From the NCBI GenBank assembly GCA_003138855.1, contig PLHF01000058.1:1-47718 (forward strand): a stretch of DNA of 47,718 bases. The letters are read 5' to 3'. How positions within the stretch are numbered: the stretch's first letter is position 1; each line of letters starts with the position of its first letter. The notes beneath the pieces were generated by a model. The model saw only the letters and a list, made by a program, of their open reading frames with translations, was not told where the DNA came from and did no database searches. Shown here in pieces: positions 16,649 through 26,315 of the stretch. Made by a program: the position numbers and the translations under genes. The stretch is from Acidimicrobiaceae bacterium (GTDB lineage: Bacteria; Actinomycetota; Acidimicrobiia; Acidimicrobiales; RAAP-2).

Positions 16649-17554
16649 ATGCGCGTCGCGGCCGTCCAGACCACCGCGAGCCACGACCGACGGCAGAATC
16701 TCCACGATGCCGGCGAGCTGGTCCGGGTGGCAGCGGAGGATGGAGCAGAACTGGTGGTGCTCCCCGAGTACTTCTCCGTGGCCGGCAGCCCCGAACACCT
16801 GCGCACCTACGCCGAGACGCTGTCCGGGCCCACCGTGACCTGGGCCTCCGAGCTGGCCTCCCGGTGGAACGTCCGCATCCTGGCCGGCAGCATCCCCGAG
16901 CTCCCGGTGGCGGCCGGCAGCTCGGGCCGCCACACCGGCGGCCGGCTCTTCAACACCAGCTGCCTCCTCGGCCCCAACGGGTCCCTGGAGGCCGTCTACC
17001 GGAAGGTCCATCTCTTCGACGTGGAGCTGGAGGGGGTCCCCTTCCGCGAGTCGGCCACCATCGCCCCGGGTGACCAGCTGTGCGTCACCCCCCTGGGTCG
17101 GTCATCGCCCGAAGGGGGCCCTGCCACCGCGGTGCTGGGGCTCTCCATCTGCTACGACCTGCGCTTCCCCGAGATCTTCCGCATCATGGCCCTGGGCGGA
17201 GCCACGGTCATCGCCGTGCCCGCCGCCTTCACGGCGGCCACCGGACCCTCCCACTGGGAGCTGCTGCTGCGGGCCCGGGCCGCCGAAAACCAGGTGTTCG
17301 TGATCGGCGCAGCCCAGGTGGGAGACCTCCCACCGGGGATGCCCAGCTGCCACGGCCATTCGATGATCGTTGACCCCTGGGGAACGGTCATCGCCGAACT
17401 CGGCGATCCGGGCCCCGGCGTGATCCTCGCCGATCTCGACTTCGAAAGACAGCGACGGATCCGCTCGCAGCTGCCGGTGCTGGCTAATCGCCGGCCCGCG
17501 GCGTACCGTTGGCCCCATGACGACACCTGGGGCTCAACTGAAAGACATGGCTAG
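16649..17554 (+). CDS. Carbon-nitrogen hydrolase (nitrilase-superfamily amidase)
   Basis: 301 aa. The Glu-Lys-Cys triad is complete: Glu40 in LPEYF, Lys119 in YRKVHLFD, and Cys168 in SICYDLRFPE. This pattern, with RFPE after the Cys, fits the Nit/omega-amidase branch. Its members hydrolyse small amides such as alpha-ketoglutaramate or deaminated glutathione. The ATG at 16649 begins MRVAAVQT, the normal family start. Its last 38 bases overlap the start of the alpha/beta hydrolase gene, suggesting coupled expression. The substrate is not determined by sequence alone. Confidence 0.92.
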   Translation: MRVAAVQTTASHDRRQNLHDAGELVRVAAEDGAELVVLPEYFSVAGSPEHLRTYAETLSGPTVTWASELASRWNVRILAGSIPELPVAAGSSGRHTGGRLFNTSCLLGPNGSLEAVYRKVHLFDVELEGVPFRESATIAPGDQLCVTPLGRSSPEGGPATAVLGLSICYDLRFPEIFRIMALGGATVIAVPAAFTAATGPSHWELLLRARAAENQVFVIGAAQVGDLPPGMPSCHGHSMIVDPWGTVIAELGDPGPGVILADLDFERQRRIRSQLPVLANRRPAAYRWPHDDTWGSTERHG

Positions 17555-18449
17555 GGGCGGGGCGAAGCAGCCACAGCCGGCGGATCACGCCGACGGATCG
17601 GTTCCCTCGTCCCCCCCCTTCGAGGTGGGCATGTTCGATTCCGAGGGCCTGCAGCTCTACTACGAGGTCCACGGGCAGGGCCCCCGGGTGCTGGTGTTCA
17701 TCCACGGGATCCTCTTGGACGCCAATCTCAACCGCCGGCTGGCCACCGATCTGGCGGCACTGGGCAACCGGGTGATCCTGATCGACATGCCGGGTCACGG
17801 GCTCTCCGACAAGCCGAGGCGTGCCTCGTTCCACCGGATGGACACCTATGCCCACCACGTCATCAACCTGCTGGACCACCTCGGCATCGACAAGGCCGTC
17901 ATCGGGGGCGTGTCACTGGGCGGGAACGTGAGCCTGCTGGTCGCCGCCCAGAACCCCGAACGGGTCCAGGGACTCGTGGTCGAGATGCCGGTGCTCGAGT
18001 GGGCACTGCCGGCGGCGGCGGCGACCTTCATCCCCCTCCTCCTCGCCGTCCACTTCGCCCGCCCGGTGGTCAGAAGGACGGCCGCACTCTTCCGCCGGCT
18101 CCCACGGACCGGCAACGGCCCGGTCGACAGCATGATGAACTCGCTGTCCAATGATCCCGTGGAGACGGCCGCCGTCCTGCACGGGATCCTGGCCGGGCCG
18201 ATCGCCCCCACGGTCGACCAGCGGGCGGCCACTGACGTCCCCGCCCTGGTCATCGGCCATCAGGTCGATCAATTGCACCCCTTCCACGATGCCGAGCAGC
18301 TGGCACGCCGACTGCCCCAGGGCCAACTCGTCCAGGCCAACTCCATGCTCGAGCTGCGGGTCCACCCTGAGCGGTTGACGGCGGAGATCAACCAACTACT
18401 CGACAAGGCGTGGAACGCCCAGGACGTGGCCGGGCGCAAAGCCGGCTGA
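17517..18449 (+). CDS. Alpha/beta hydrolase fold protein
   Basis: 310 aa. The fold is plain: oxyanion strand VFIHGILLD, DMPGHGLSDKP, and the nucleophile elbow GGVSLGG with Ser133. A cap region lies around residues 165-215. The candidate acid is Asp in GHQVDQLHPF, but the usual terminal Gly-His is replaced by LRVHPERL, whose His could serve. Function is unassigned: esterase, lipase or haloperoxidase-like. The start at 17517 overlaps the upstream amidase by 38 bases; ATG at 17631, preceded by GAGGTG, is a serious alternative and would remove a non-conserved leader. Confidence 0.8.
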   Translation: MTTPGAQLKDMARGGAKQPQPADHADGSVPSSPPFEVGMFDSEGLQLYYEVHGQGPRVLVFIHGILLDANLNRRLATDLAALGNRVILIDMPGHGLSDKPRRASFHRMDTYAHHVINLLDHLGIDKAVIGGVSLGGNVSLLVAAQNPERVQGLVVEMPVLEWALPAAAATFIPLLLAVHFARPVVRRTAALFRRLPRTGNGPVDSMMNSLSNDPVETAAVLHGILAGPIAPTVDQRAATDVPALVIGHQVDQLHPFHDAEQLARRLPQGQLVQANSMLELRVHPERLTAEINQLLDKAWNAQDVAGRKAG

Positions 18450-18459
18450 ACCCGGGCGC

Positions 18460-18888
18460 TCAGTCCTCGATGTCCGGGCGCCGAGACCGCTTGCGCTCCG
18501 ACTGCTGGCGCTTGGCCGTCAGGCGCCGCTCCTTTGCGCCCCGGGAGGGATGCGTCGGACGCCGGGGCTTCTCGATGTGGAGGCCGGCGGCCATCCGCTC
18601 GCGGAACCGCTCGACTGCCAGCTGCCGGTTCCGGATCTGGGAGCGCTCGTCGTCGACGACCACCCGGAGCTCGGGCCCGATGCGCTCGATCAGCCGGGCC
18701 CGCTGATTGGGCCCGAGCGCGGGCGAGCCGGCCACGTCGAATCGCAGTTCGACGCGCGTGTTGACCTTGTTGGCGTGCTGTCCACCGGGGCCGCCGCTCG
18801 GCCCGAACCGGAACTGCAGTTCGGACAGTGGGATGCGGAGCGACGAGGTGACCCGCACCACGCCCTCGTCGTCGGCCGGCGGGCTCAC
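18460..18888 (-). CDS. arfB: Ribosome-rescue peptidyl-tRNA hydrolase ArfB
   Basis: 142 aa. ArfB/YaeJ is a codon-independent release-factor-like protein that frees stalled ribosomes by hydrolysing peptidyl-tRNA. The catalytic GGQ motif is at residues 35-37 within GPSGGPGGQHANKV, the form typical of ArfB/ICT1. The long basic C-terminal tail (RLTAKRQQSERKRSRR) that probes the empty mRNA channel is present. There is no codon-recognition domain, which separates it from RF1/RF2. The GTG at 18888 has GGAGGG seven bases upstream; the longer open frame is not conserved. It converges with the alpha/beta hydrolase gene. Confidence 0.93.
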   Translation of the reverse strand: MSPPADDEGVVRVTSSLRIPLSELQFRFGPSGGPGGQHANKVNTRVELRFDVAGSPALGPNQRARLIERIGPELRVVVDDERSQIRNRQLAVERFRERMAAGLHIEKPRRPTHPSRGAKERRLTAKRQQSERKRSRRPDIED

Positions 18889-19017
18889 CGTGCGGCCCTC
18901 CCGGCGCCGGGCATCCCCGGGTGGTCGGCCAGCCGGCCGGCGCCGGGACCGTGGTCGGACAGCCGTACGTGTCGCACGCACTGAACCTATGCCACCCCCC
19001 GGTCCTACACTCGGCTC

Positions 19018-19788
19018 ATGGACCACTCGTCCTCCCCCGGTCCCTCGACCGCCGACGCCCCCTTCCGCGGCCAGGTGGTGCTCGTCACCGGATCGTCCTC
19101 GGGGATCGGCGCCGCCACCGCCCACCGCTTTGCGGCAGCCGGTGCCACCGTGGCCGTCAACTCGGCGACCTCGGTCGAGGCGGGCGCAGCCCTGGCCGCC
19201 GAGCTATCCGGGGCCACCTATCACCAGGCCGACGTGTCCGACGAGGACCAGGCCGGTCGGCTGGTGAAGGGTGTCGTCGAGCGCCACGGCCGGCTCGACG
19301 TGCTGGTCAACAACGCCGGCACGACCCAGGTCATCCCGCACCACGACCTGGCGGCCGCCGGCCCCGAGGTCTGGCGCCGGATCCTCGACGTCAACGTCAT
19401 CGGGACATGGCAGGTCACGGTGGCCGCCGTCCCCCACCTGCGTTCGTCCGGGAACGGCCAGGTGGTCAACGTCTCCTCGCTGGCCGGCGAACGGCCGACC
19501 GGCAGTTCCATCCCCTACGCCTGCTCCAAGGCGGCGGTGAGCCACATGACCAGGTTGCTGGCCGGCTCGCTCGGTCCCGACATCCGGGTCAACGCCGTCG
19601 CCCCCGGGCTGGTCGACACCCCGTGGACCGCGGACTGGGATGCCGTCCGGGAGTACGTGACCGCCCAGGCCCCCCTGCGACGAACAGCCACCGCCGACGA
19701 CGTGGCCGAGGTCATCTTCGGCCTGGCCCGGTCGGCCTACGTGACCGGCGAGGTCGTGCTGGTCGACGGAGGACTCCACCTCCGCTGA
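19018..19788 (+). CDS. SDR-family oxidoreductase
   Basis: 256 aa. A classical short-chain dehydrogenase/reductase. It has the cofactor motif TGSSSGIG (24-31), NNAG (98-101), and the catalytic Ser153/154, Tyr167 and Lys171 (YACSK). The terminal VLVDGG is typical of FabG-like members. It would reduce a ketone or oxidise an alcohol with NAD(P)H. The residue after the second strand is Asn (VAVNSA), more in line with NADP, but this is not certain. Substrate is unknown. The last 52 bases overlap the end of the convergent acetyltransferase gene. Confidence 0.92.
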   Translation: MDHSSSPGPSTADAPFRGQVVLVTGSSSGIGAATAHRFAAAGATVAVNSATSVEAGAALAAELSGATYHQADVSDEDQAGRLVKGVVERHGRLDVLVNNAGTTQVIPHHDLAAAGPEVWRRILDVNVIGTWQVTVAAVPHLRSSGNGQVVNVSSLAGERPTGSSIPYACSKAAVSHMTRLLAGSLGPDIRVNAVAPGLVDTPWTADWDAVREYVTAQAPLRRTATADDVAEVIFGLARSAYVTGEVVLVDGGLHLR

Positions 19789-20366
19789 GCGGCGCGGTCG
19801 GCCGCCCCCCGGTCCCAGGTCTCCCGGTCCATTCTCCAGATCCCGTGTGCCCGGCCGGGGAAGTGCCGGAGGACCCGTTCGTCGACCAGGGAGAGACCGA
19901 GCCGGCAGGCCACCGCCGCCGACCGCTCGTTCTCCGGCAGGATCACGCTGAACACCTCGTCGGCGCCGAGCTCCTCGAAGGCATAGGCGACGGAGCGGGC
20001 CCCGGCCTCCGAGGCGTAGCCGAGGCCCCAGCGGGTCGGGTGGAGTGCCCACCCGACCTCCAGCCCCGGCCAGTCCTGGCGCTCCGGCCGGTGCAGCCCG
20101 GCCCGCCCGACCAGACGGCCACTCGAACGCTCCTCGAGGGCCCACTGGCCCGAGCCCCGGAGCTCCCACTGGCCCAGCCAGGCGGCCATGGCTCCCCAGG
20201 CCTCCTCACGCGAGTACGTCCCGGGCAGATGGAGGGCGTCGCGCACCTCCGGGGCGGTCATCACCTCGGTGTAGGCGTCAAGGTCTGACTCCCGGAAGGG
20301 ACGGAGCACCAATCGGTTGGTGACCAGGGTGGGACAGCGGGTCGTCCACACCGCCTGATCGTCCAT
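19737..20366 (-). CDS. GNAT-family N-acetyltransferase (RimJ/RimL type)
   Basis: 209 aa. The start TLVTNRLVLRPFRESD and the acetyl-CoA-binding segment RWGLGYASEAGARSVAYAF mark the RimJ/RimL-like GNAT group, which acetylates protein N termini or small amines. The segment VFSVILPENERSAAVACRLG is the expected strand and helix of motif B. The ATG at 20366 was taken because the upstream frame is Gly/Arg-rich and non-conserved. The C-terminal 17 residues are encoded over the end of the SDR gene on the other strand. Confidence 0.88.
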   Translation of the reverse strand: MDDQAVWTTRCPTLVTNRLVLRPFRESDLDAYTEVMTAPEVRDALHLPGTYSREEAWGAMAAWLGQWELRGSGQWALEERSSGRLVGRAGLHRPERQDWPGLEVGWALHPTRWGLGYASEAGARSVAYAFEELGADEVFSVILPENERSAAVACRLGLSLVDERVLRHFPGRAHGIWRMDRETWDRGAADRAAQRRWSPPSTSTTSPVT

Positions 20367-20432
20367 CCCACTTTCGTACCACCGAATCCACAGGCGTGCC
20401 GAGGATCCCTCCGACGTAACAGACGCGTGAAA

Positions 20433-20506
20433 ACCCGGTTCCGCGGCGTAAAGAAGGGGAAAAAGACCCTTCCCGACGGGACAGGGCCGTGGCACGGTTG
20501 CCGGGT
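20433..20506 (+). promoter_or_regulatory. Structured RNA leader before kdp cluster
   Basis: Three nested helices can form: ACCCGG (20433-20438) with CCGGGT (20501-20506), CCGCGGC (20441-20447) with GCCGTGG (20486-20492, one G-U pair), and GAAGGG (20453-20458) with CCCTTC (20467-20472) around an A-rich loop. The closing helix covers the likely GTG start at 20505, so folding would hide translation initiation. No known riboswitch class is recognised. The folding is by eye only. Confidence 0.35.
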
Positions 20507-21392
20507 GGCTCACAGCGACAACGACGGGACGGGGCGCGACCCGTTGCGGAAGAGCACCTCCCGACCCTCCCTTGCCCGCACCTTCGGCCCGCACGCGGGG
20601 TGGTGGATCGCCCTGGCTGCGGTGGCCGGCCCGATCGCCATGGCCTTGGCCCTCACGCCCTGGCGCGGCCATCTCGACACCGGGGACAACGCACTGTTCC
20701 TGGTTCTGGTCATCGTGGCGGTGGCCAGCACCGGCCGGAGGCTGGCAGCGGCCGTCGCCGCGCTCACCTCGGCCCTCGCCTTCGACTTCTTCCTGACCCG
20801 CCCCTACAACTCCTTGCGCATCACCAGCCACCAGGACCTGATCACCGAGCTCCTGCTACTGGTGGTTGGACTGGCCGTGGGCGAGCTGGCCGCACGGGGC
20901 CGCACCCACCGGGTGGCCGCCACCGAGCGCAGTGACGAACTGGCCCTGTTGCACTCGGTGACCGAGCTGGCCGCCTCCGGTCAGGACGCCCGCGTGGTGA
21001 TCGACGCCGCACTGGCCGGGCTCCAGCAGCTGCTCGACCTGCGGGACTGCCACTTCACCCGGCACGACCCCGGGCACATCGCCGCCCGGATCACCCCCAA
21101 GGGAGAGCTCCTGGTCGGTGGCGGATCGTGGACGACCGAGGACCTCGGACTGCCCACCCGCCGAGTGGACCTCCCGGTGAGGGGGAACGGCTGGCTGCTC
21201 GGCCACTTCCTGCTCACCCCCACACCGGGCCACCGGGTGGCCTCCGGCCAACTGCTGGTGGCCGTGGCCATCGCCGACCAGGTGGGCTCGGTGCTGGCCG
21301 CCGACGACCCCGTACATGCACCATCCGGTTCGAAAGGACGGAACACCGACATGACTCCCAACGACCAACCATTGCGAGGCCCCAATGCTTGA
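20505..21392 (+). CDS. DUF4118 membrane protein (KdpD-like sensor part)
   Basis: 295 aa. Four close membrane helices (about residues 33-130) form a DUF4118 domain like the membrane part of KdpD. It includes FDFFLTRPYNSLRITSHQD, comparable to the FAPPIHTF region of the true KdpD here. A coiled stretch and a GAF-like domain follow, but there is no histidine kinase core. It is the first gene of the kdp cluster and overlaps the next gene by eight bases. It may help sense potassium or membrane state next to KdpD; this is inferred from homology and position. GTG at 20505 is likely; GTG at 20427 is the alternative. Confidence 0.8.
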   Translation: MAHSDNDGTGRDPLRKSTSRPSLARTFGPHAGWWIALAAVAGPIAMALALTPWRGHLDTGDNALFLVLVIVAVASTGRRLAAAVAALTSALAFDFFLTRPYNSLRITSHQDLITELLLLVVGLAVGELAARGRTHRVAATERSDELALLHSVTELAASGQDARVVIDAALAGLQQLLDLRDCHFTRHDPGHIAARITPKGELLVGGGSWTTEDLGLPTRRVDLPVRGNGWLLGHFLLTPTPGHRVASGQLLVAVAIADQVGSVLAADDPVHAPSGSKGRNTDMTPNDQPLRGPNA

Positions 21393-21585
21393 CGTCCTCT
21401 ACATCGCCGTGCTCATCGCCTTCTTCGCGTTGATGGTCGGCTTCGTGCACTTGTGCGAGCGGATCGTCGGCAAGGAGGACGTCAGCGAGGTCGGCCTCAC
21501 CGACGATGACGTCGATGACGGCCCAGCCACCGATCGCACTGACTCCGCTTCCACCGTCAAGACACCAGAGGAGGTCCCCTCATGA
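21385..21585 (+). CDS. Small membrane protein of the kdp cluster
   Basis: 66 aa. One N-terminal transmembrane helix (about residues 4-22, VLYIAVLIAFFALMVGFV) is followed by a conserved-looking HLCERI segment and a long acidic tail rich in Asp/Glu/Thr. Similar one-helix proteins stand just before kdpF in many actinobacterial kdp operons, with no established role. It overlaps its upstream neighbour by eight bases and the kdpF start by four (ATGA), so it belongs to the operon. An assembly or regulatory role for the Kdp complex is possible. Confidence 0.75.
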   Translation: MLDVLYIAVLIAFFALMVGFVHLCERIVGKEDVSEVGLTDDDVDDGPATDRTDSASTVKTPEEVPS

Positions 21586-21673
21586 AGAGTTACGACAATC
21601 TCGTCGGCCTGATCCTGGCCGTGCTGGTCACGGGCTATCTGATCTACGCCCTCGTCGCCCCGGAGAAACTCTG

Positions 21674-21674
<1 letters not shown>
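21582..21674 (+). CDS. kdpF: K+-transporting ATPase subunit KdpF
   Basis: 30 aa: a single transmembrane helix with the typical ending YLIYALVAPEKL. KdpF is a small lipid-like subunit that stabilises the KdpFABC potassium pump in the membrane. Its ATG overlaps the stop of the preceding gene (ATGA), and its TGA overlaps the kdpA ATG by one base (TGATG). GAGGAGG stands a few bases upstream (GAGGAGGTCCCCTC). It is easily missed because of its size. Confidence 0.95.
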
Positions 21675-23386
<1,712 letters not shown>

Positions 23387-23399
23387 GAAGGAGTCCGTG

Positions 23400-25490
23400 A
23401 TGAGTCCCTCATCCACCATCGAAGTACCCGAGGCCCCCCAACAGGTGACCTCATCGGGCGGCACCAAGAAGCGCTCGGCCACCTTCAACGGCGCCATGGT
23501 CCGCCGGGCCCTGGTCGACTCGGTGATCAAGCTCAGCCCTCGGCACATGAAGGCCAATCCGGTGATGTTCGTGGTCGAGATCGGCAGCGTGCTCACCACC
23601 TTCTACCTCATCCGGGATTTCGGCACCGCCTCGAGCTCGGAGAACGTCTTCGCCCTCGGTGTGGTCATCTGGCTGTGGTTCACCGTGCTCTTCGCCAACT
23701 TCGCCGAAGCGATCGCCGAGGGCCGGGGAAAGGCCCAGGCCGACACCCTGCGCAAGACCCGGGCCGAAACCGTCGCCTACGTGCAACGCGGTGACGACAT
23801 CGTCGAGGTGGCCTCCAGTCAGCTGCAACTCGGCGACCTGTGCGTGGTGACCCCCGGACAGCTCATCCCCGGGGACGGCGACATCGTCGACGGCATCGCC
23901 ACCGTCGACGAGTCGGCCATCACCGGCGAGTCGGCCCCGGTCATCCGCGAGTCGGGCGGTGACCGCTCGTCGGTCACCGGCGGCACCCGGGTGCTCTCCG
24001 ACCGCATCGTGGTGCAGATCACCTCCAAGCCGGGCGAGACCTTCCTCGACCGCATGATCGCCCTGGTCGAAGGAGCCAGCCGCCAGAAGACCCCCAACGA
24101 GATCGCCCTGGACATCCTGCTGGCTGGATTGACCATCATCTTCATGTTCACGGTGGTGTCGCTCCAGCCCTTCTCCATCTACTCGGGTGCTCCGCAGTCG
24201 ATCATCGTGCTGGTGGCGCTCCTGGTCTGCCTGATCCCTACCACCATCGGCGCGCTGCTCTCCGCCATCGGCATCGCCGGCATGGACCGCCTGGTGCAGC
24301 GCAACGTCCTGGCCATGTCGGGACGGGCCGTCGAGGCCGCCGGGGACGTCTCCACACTGCTGCTGGACAAGACCGGCACCATCACCTTCGGCAACCGCCA
24401 AGCCGACGTCTTCGTGCCCATGCCCAACGTCGAGCAGCACGAGCTGGCTTCCGCAGCCATGCTCTCGAGCCTGGCCGACGAGACCCCCGAGGGCCGGTCC
24501 ATCGTGGACCTGGCCGAGACCCACTACGGCCAGGTCGCCGAGGAGGTGCCCGCGGCCGAGCTGGTGCCGTTCACCGCCCAGACCCGCATGAGCGGGCTCG
24601 ACGTGGACGGGCGGTCGATCCGCAAGGGCGCCGCCGACTCGGTCCGGCGGTGGGTGGAGGCCCAGGGGGGAACCCCCCCGGTCGAGCTGGCGCCCGTTGT
24701 GGAGGCCATCTCCAAGGGCGGCGGCACGCCGCTGGTGGTGGCCGACGGCCAGCGGGTGCTGGGTGTTATCCACTTGAAGGACGTGGTCAAGCCGGGCATC
24801 GCCGAAAAGTTCGTCGAGATGCGCAAGATGGGCATCCGCACCGTGATGATCACGGGCGACAACCCCCTCACCGCCGCGGCCATCGCCGCCGAGGCCGGGG
24901 TGGACGATTTCCTGGCCGAGGCCACCCCCGAGGACAAGATGGCCCTGATCAAGAAGGAGCAGGCGGGAGGCCACCTGGTGGCCATGACGGGTGACGGGAC
25001 CAACGATGCGCCGGCCCTGGCCCAGGCCGACGTCGGGGTGGCCATGAACAGCGGGACACAGGCCGCAAAAGAGGCCGGCAACATGGTCGACCTCGACTCC
25101 ACCCCGACCAAGCTCATCGACATCGTGGAGATCGGCAAACAGCTGCTGATCACCCGGGGATCGCTCACCACGTTCTCCATCACCAACGACATAGCCAAGT
25201 TCTTCGCCATCATCCCGGCCATGTTCGTGGGCGTCTTCCCCGCTCTGCACACCCTCAACATCATGCACCTGAGCTCGCCGCACAGCGCCATCCTGTCGGC
25301 GGTCATCTTCAACGCCCTGATCATCGTGGCGTTGATCCCCCTAGCGCTCCGCGGCGTCAAATTCAGGCCCGCCGGAGCTGCTGCGGTGTTGCGCCGCAAC
25401 CTACTCATCTACGGACTCGGGGGCTTCATCATCCCCTTCATCGGGATCAAGCTGATCGACATGATCATCACTGCGTTGGGAGTCAAATAA
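23400..25490 (+). CDS. kdpB: K+-transporting ATPase ATP-binding subunit KdpB
   Basis: 696 aa P-type ATPase that powers potassium entry. The phosphorylated aspartate is Asp323 in LDKTGTIT. The actuator loop TGES is at 175-178, whose Ser corresponds to the inhibitory phosphorylation site Ser162 of the E. coli enzyme. [18 protein letters not shown] is the hinge motif. All catalytic features are intact. AAGGAG lies six bases before the ATG at 23400; a GTG at 23397 is the alternative start. It follows kdpA by about ten bases, the largest gap within kdpFABC. Confidence 0.98.
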   Translation: MSPSSTIEVPEAPQQVTSSGGTKKRSATFNGAMVRRALVDSVIKLSPRHMKANPVMFVVEIGSVLTTFYLIRDFGTASSSENVFALGVVIWLWFTVLFANFAEAIAEGRGKAQADTLRKTRAETVAYVQRGDDIVEVASSQLQLGDLCVVTPGQLIPGDGDIVDGIATVDESAITGESAPVIRESGGDRSSVTGGTRVLSDRIVVQITSKPGETFLDRMIALVEGASRQKTPNEIALDILLAGLTIIFMFTVVSLQPFSIYSGAPQSIIVLVALLVCLIPTTIGALLSAIGIAGMDRLVQRNVLAMSGRAVEAAGDVSTLLLDKTGTITFGNRQADVFVPMPNVEQHELASAAMLSSLADETPEGRSIVDLAETHYGQVAEEVPAAELVPFTAQTRMSGLDVDGRSIRKGAADSVRRWVEAQGGTPPVELAPVVEAISKGGGTPLVVADGQRVLGVIHLKDVVKPGIAEKFVEMRKMGIRTVMITGDNPLTAAAIAAEAGVDDFLAEATPEDKMALIKKEQAGGHLVAMTGDGTNDAPALAQADVGVAMNSGTQAAKEAGNMVDLDSTPTKLIDIVEIGKQLLITRGSLTTFSITNDIAKFFAIIPAMFVGVFPALHTLNIMHLSSPHSAILSAVIFNALIIVALIPLALRGVKFRPAGAAAVLRRNLLIYGLGGFIIPFIGIKLIDMIITALGVK

Positions 25491-26281
25491 TGCGCCGTCA
25501 ACTACTCACATCCGTCGCCATGGTCATCGTGTTGACCCTGGTCTGCGGACTTGGCTATTCGCTGGTCATGACCGGCATCGGTGAGCTGGCCTTCGGGCAC
25601 CAGGCCAACGGCTCCGTCGTGACCAAGGGGGGCAAGGACGTCGGCTCGTCGCTCTTCGGCCAGTCCTTCACCGACAGCAAGGGCAATCCGATCCCCAAGT
25701 ACTTCCAGTCCCGTCCGTCCGAGGCCGTGACCTCGTCGGCCACCGACAACATCACCGTCTCGGAGGCGTCCAACCTGGGCCCGTCCAATCCCCTGCTCAT
25801 CGGGTTCATCCCCGGGGTCAACTCGGTGGGACTCGACGGGTCCCCCTCGAAGACCAACCCCTTCGCCACTCCCGCCGATCCGTTCTGCGTGCCGGTGGAC
25901 ACCACGTCGACAGCTGCTCCGGTGACCAGCCCCACCCCCGGCCAGAAGTACGCCAAGAACAGCGACGGCACCTACGTCTGCGACCCCAACACGGTTCCTG
26001 AGCGGGCCATCGCCTACCGGCAGGAGTTCGGCCTTGCCTCCGATGCCCAGGTTCCGGTCGATGCCGTGACCGCCTCGGGATCCGGGCTCGACCCCGACAT
26101 CTCGATCGCCAATGCCGACATCCAGGCCCCGACCGTGGCCAAGGCCCGTGGCCTCTCCCTGGCCACCGTGATGGGTCTGATCACATCCAACACCACAGGG
26201 CGTAGCCTGGGTGTCCTGGGTGATCCGGGGGTCAACGTGCTGACGCTGAACATCGCACTCGACAACCTGGCGCAGAAGTAG
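25490..26281 (+). CDS. kdpC: K+-transporting ATPase subunit KdpC
   Basis: 263 aa, well above the roughly 190 of E. coli KdpC. One N-terminal membrane helix (about 7-30) is followed by the external domain, with SLFGQSF, YFQSRPSE, SNLGPSNP and the final SLGVLGDPGVNVLTLNIALD, all typical. The extra length is an insertion at about residues 105-170, rich in Pro/Thr/Ser and with two cysteines (Cys133 and Cys164) that could form a disulfide outside the cell. KdpC is thought to raise potassium affinity of the complex. The start overlaps the kdpB stop (TAATG). Confidence 0.96.
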   Translation: MRRQLLTSVAMVIVLTLVCGLGYSLVMTGIGELAFGHQANGSVVTKGGKDVGSSLFGQSFTDSKGNPIPKYFQSRPSEAVTSSATDNITVSEASNLGPSNPLLIGFIPGVNSVGLDGSPSKTNPFATPADPFCVPVDTTSTAAPVTSPTPGQKYAKNSDGTYVCDPNTVPERAIAYRQEFGLASDAQVPVDAVTASGSGLDPDISIANADIQAPTVAKARGLSLATVMGLITSNTTGRSLGVLGDPGVNVLTLNIALDNLAQK

Positions 26282-26315
26282 ACGATGGGTCGACGGTAGA
26301 GCCGGGAGGAGGACG

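Noticed and set aside
20366..20504. c-di-AMP (ydaO-type) riboswitch upstream of the kdp cluster
   Set aside because: The conserved sequence blocks of that class could not be found, so only an unclassified structured leader is reported.
23451..25283. 610-codon leftward frame opposite kdpB
   Set aside because: Mirror of kdpB codon bias; rich in Gly/His/Asp, no motif.
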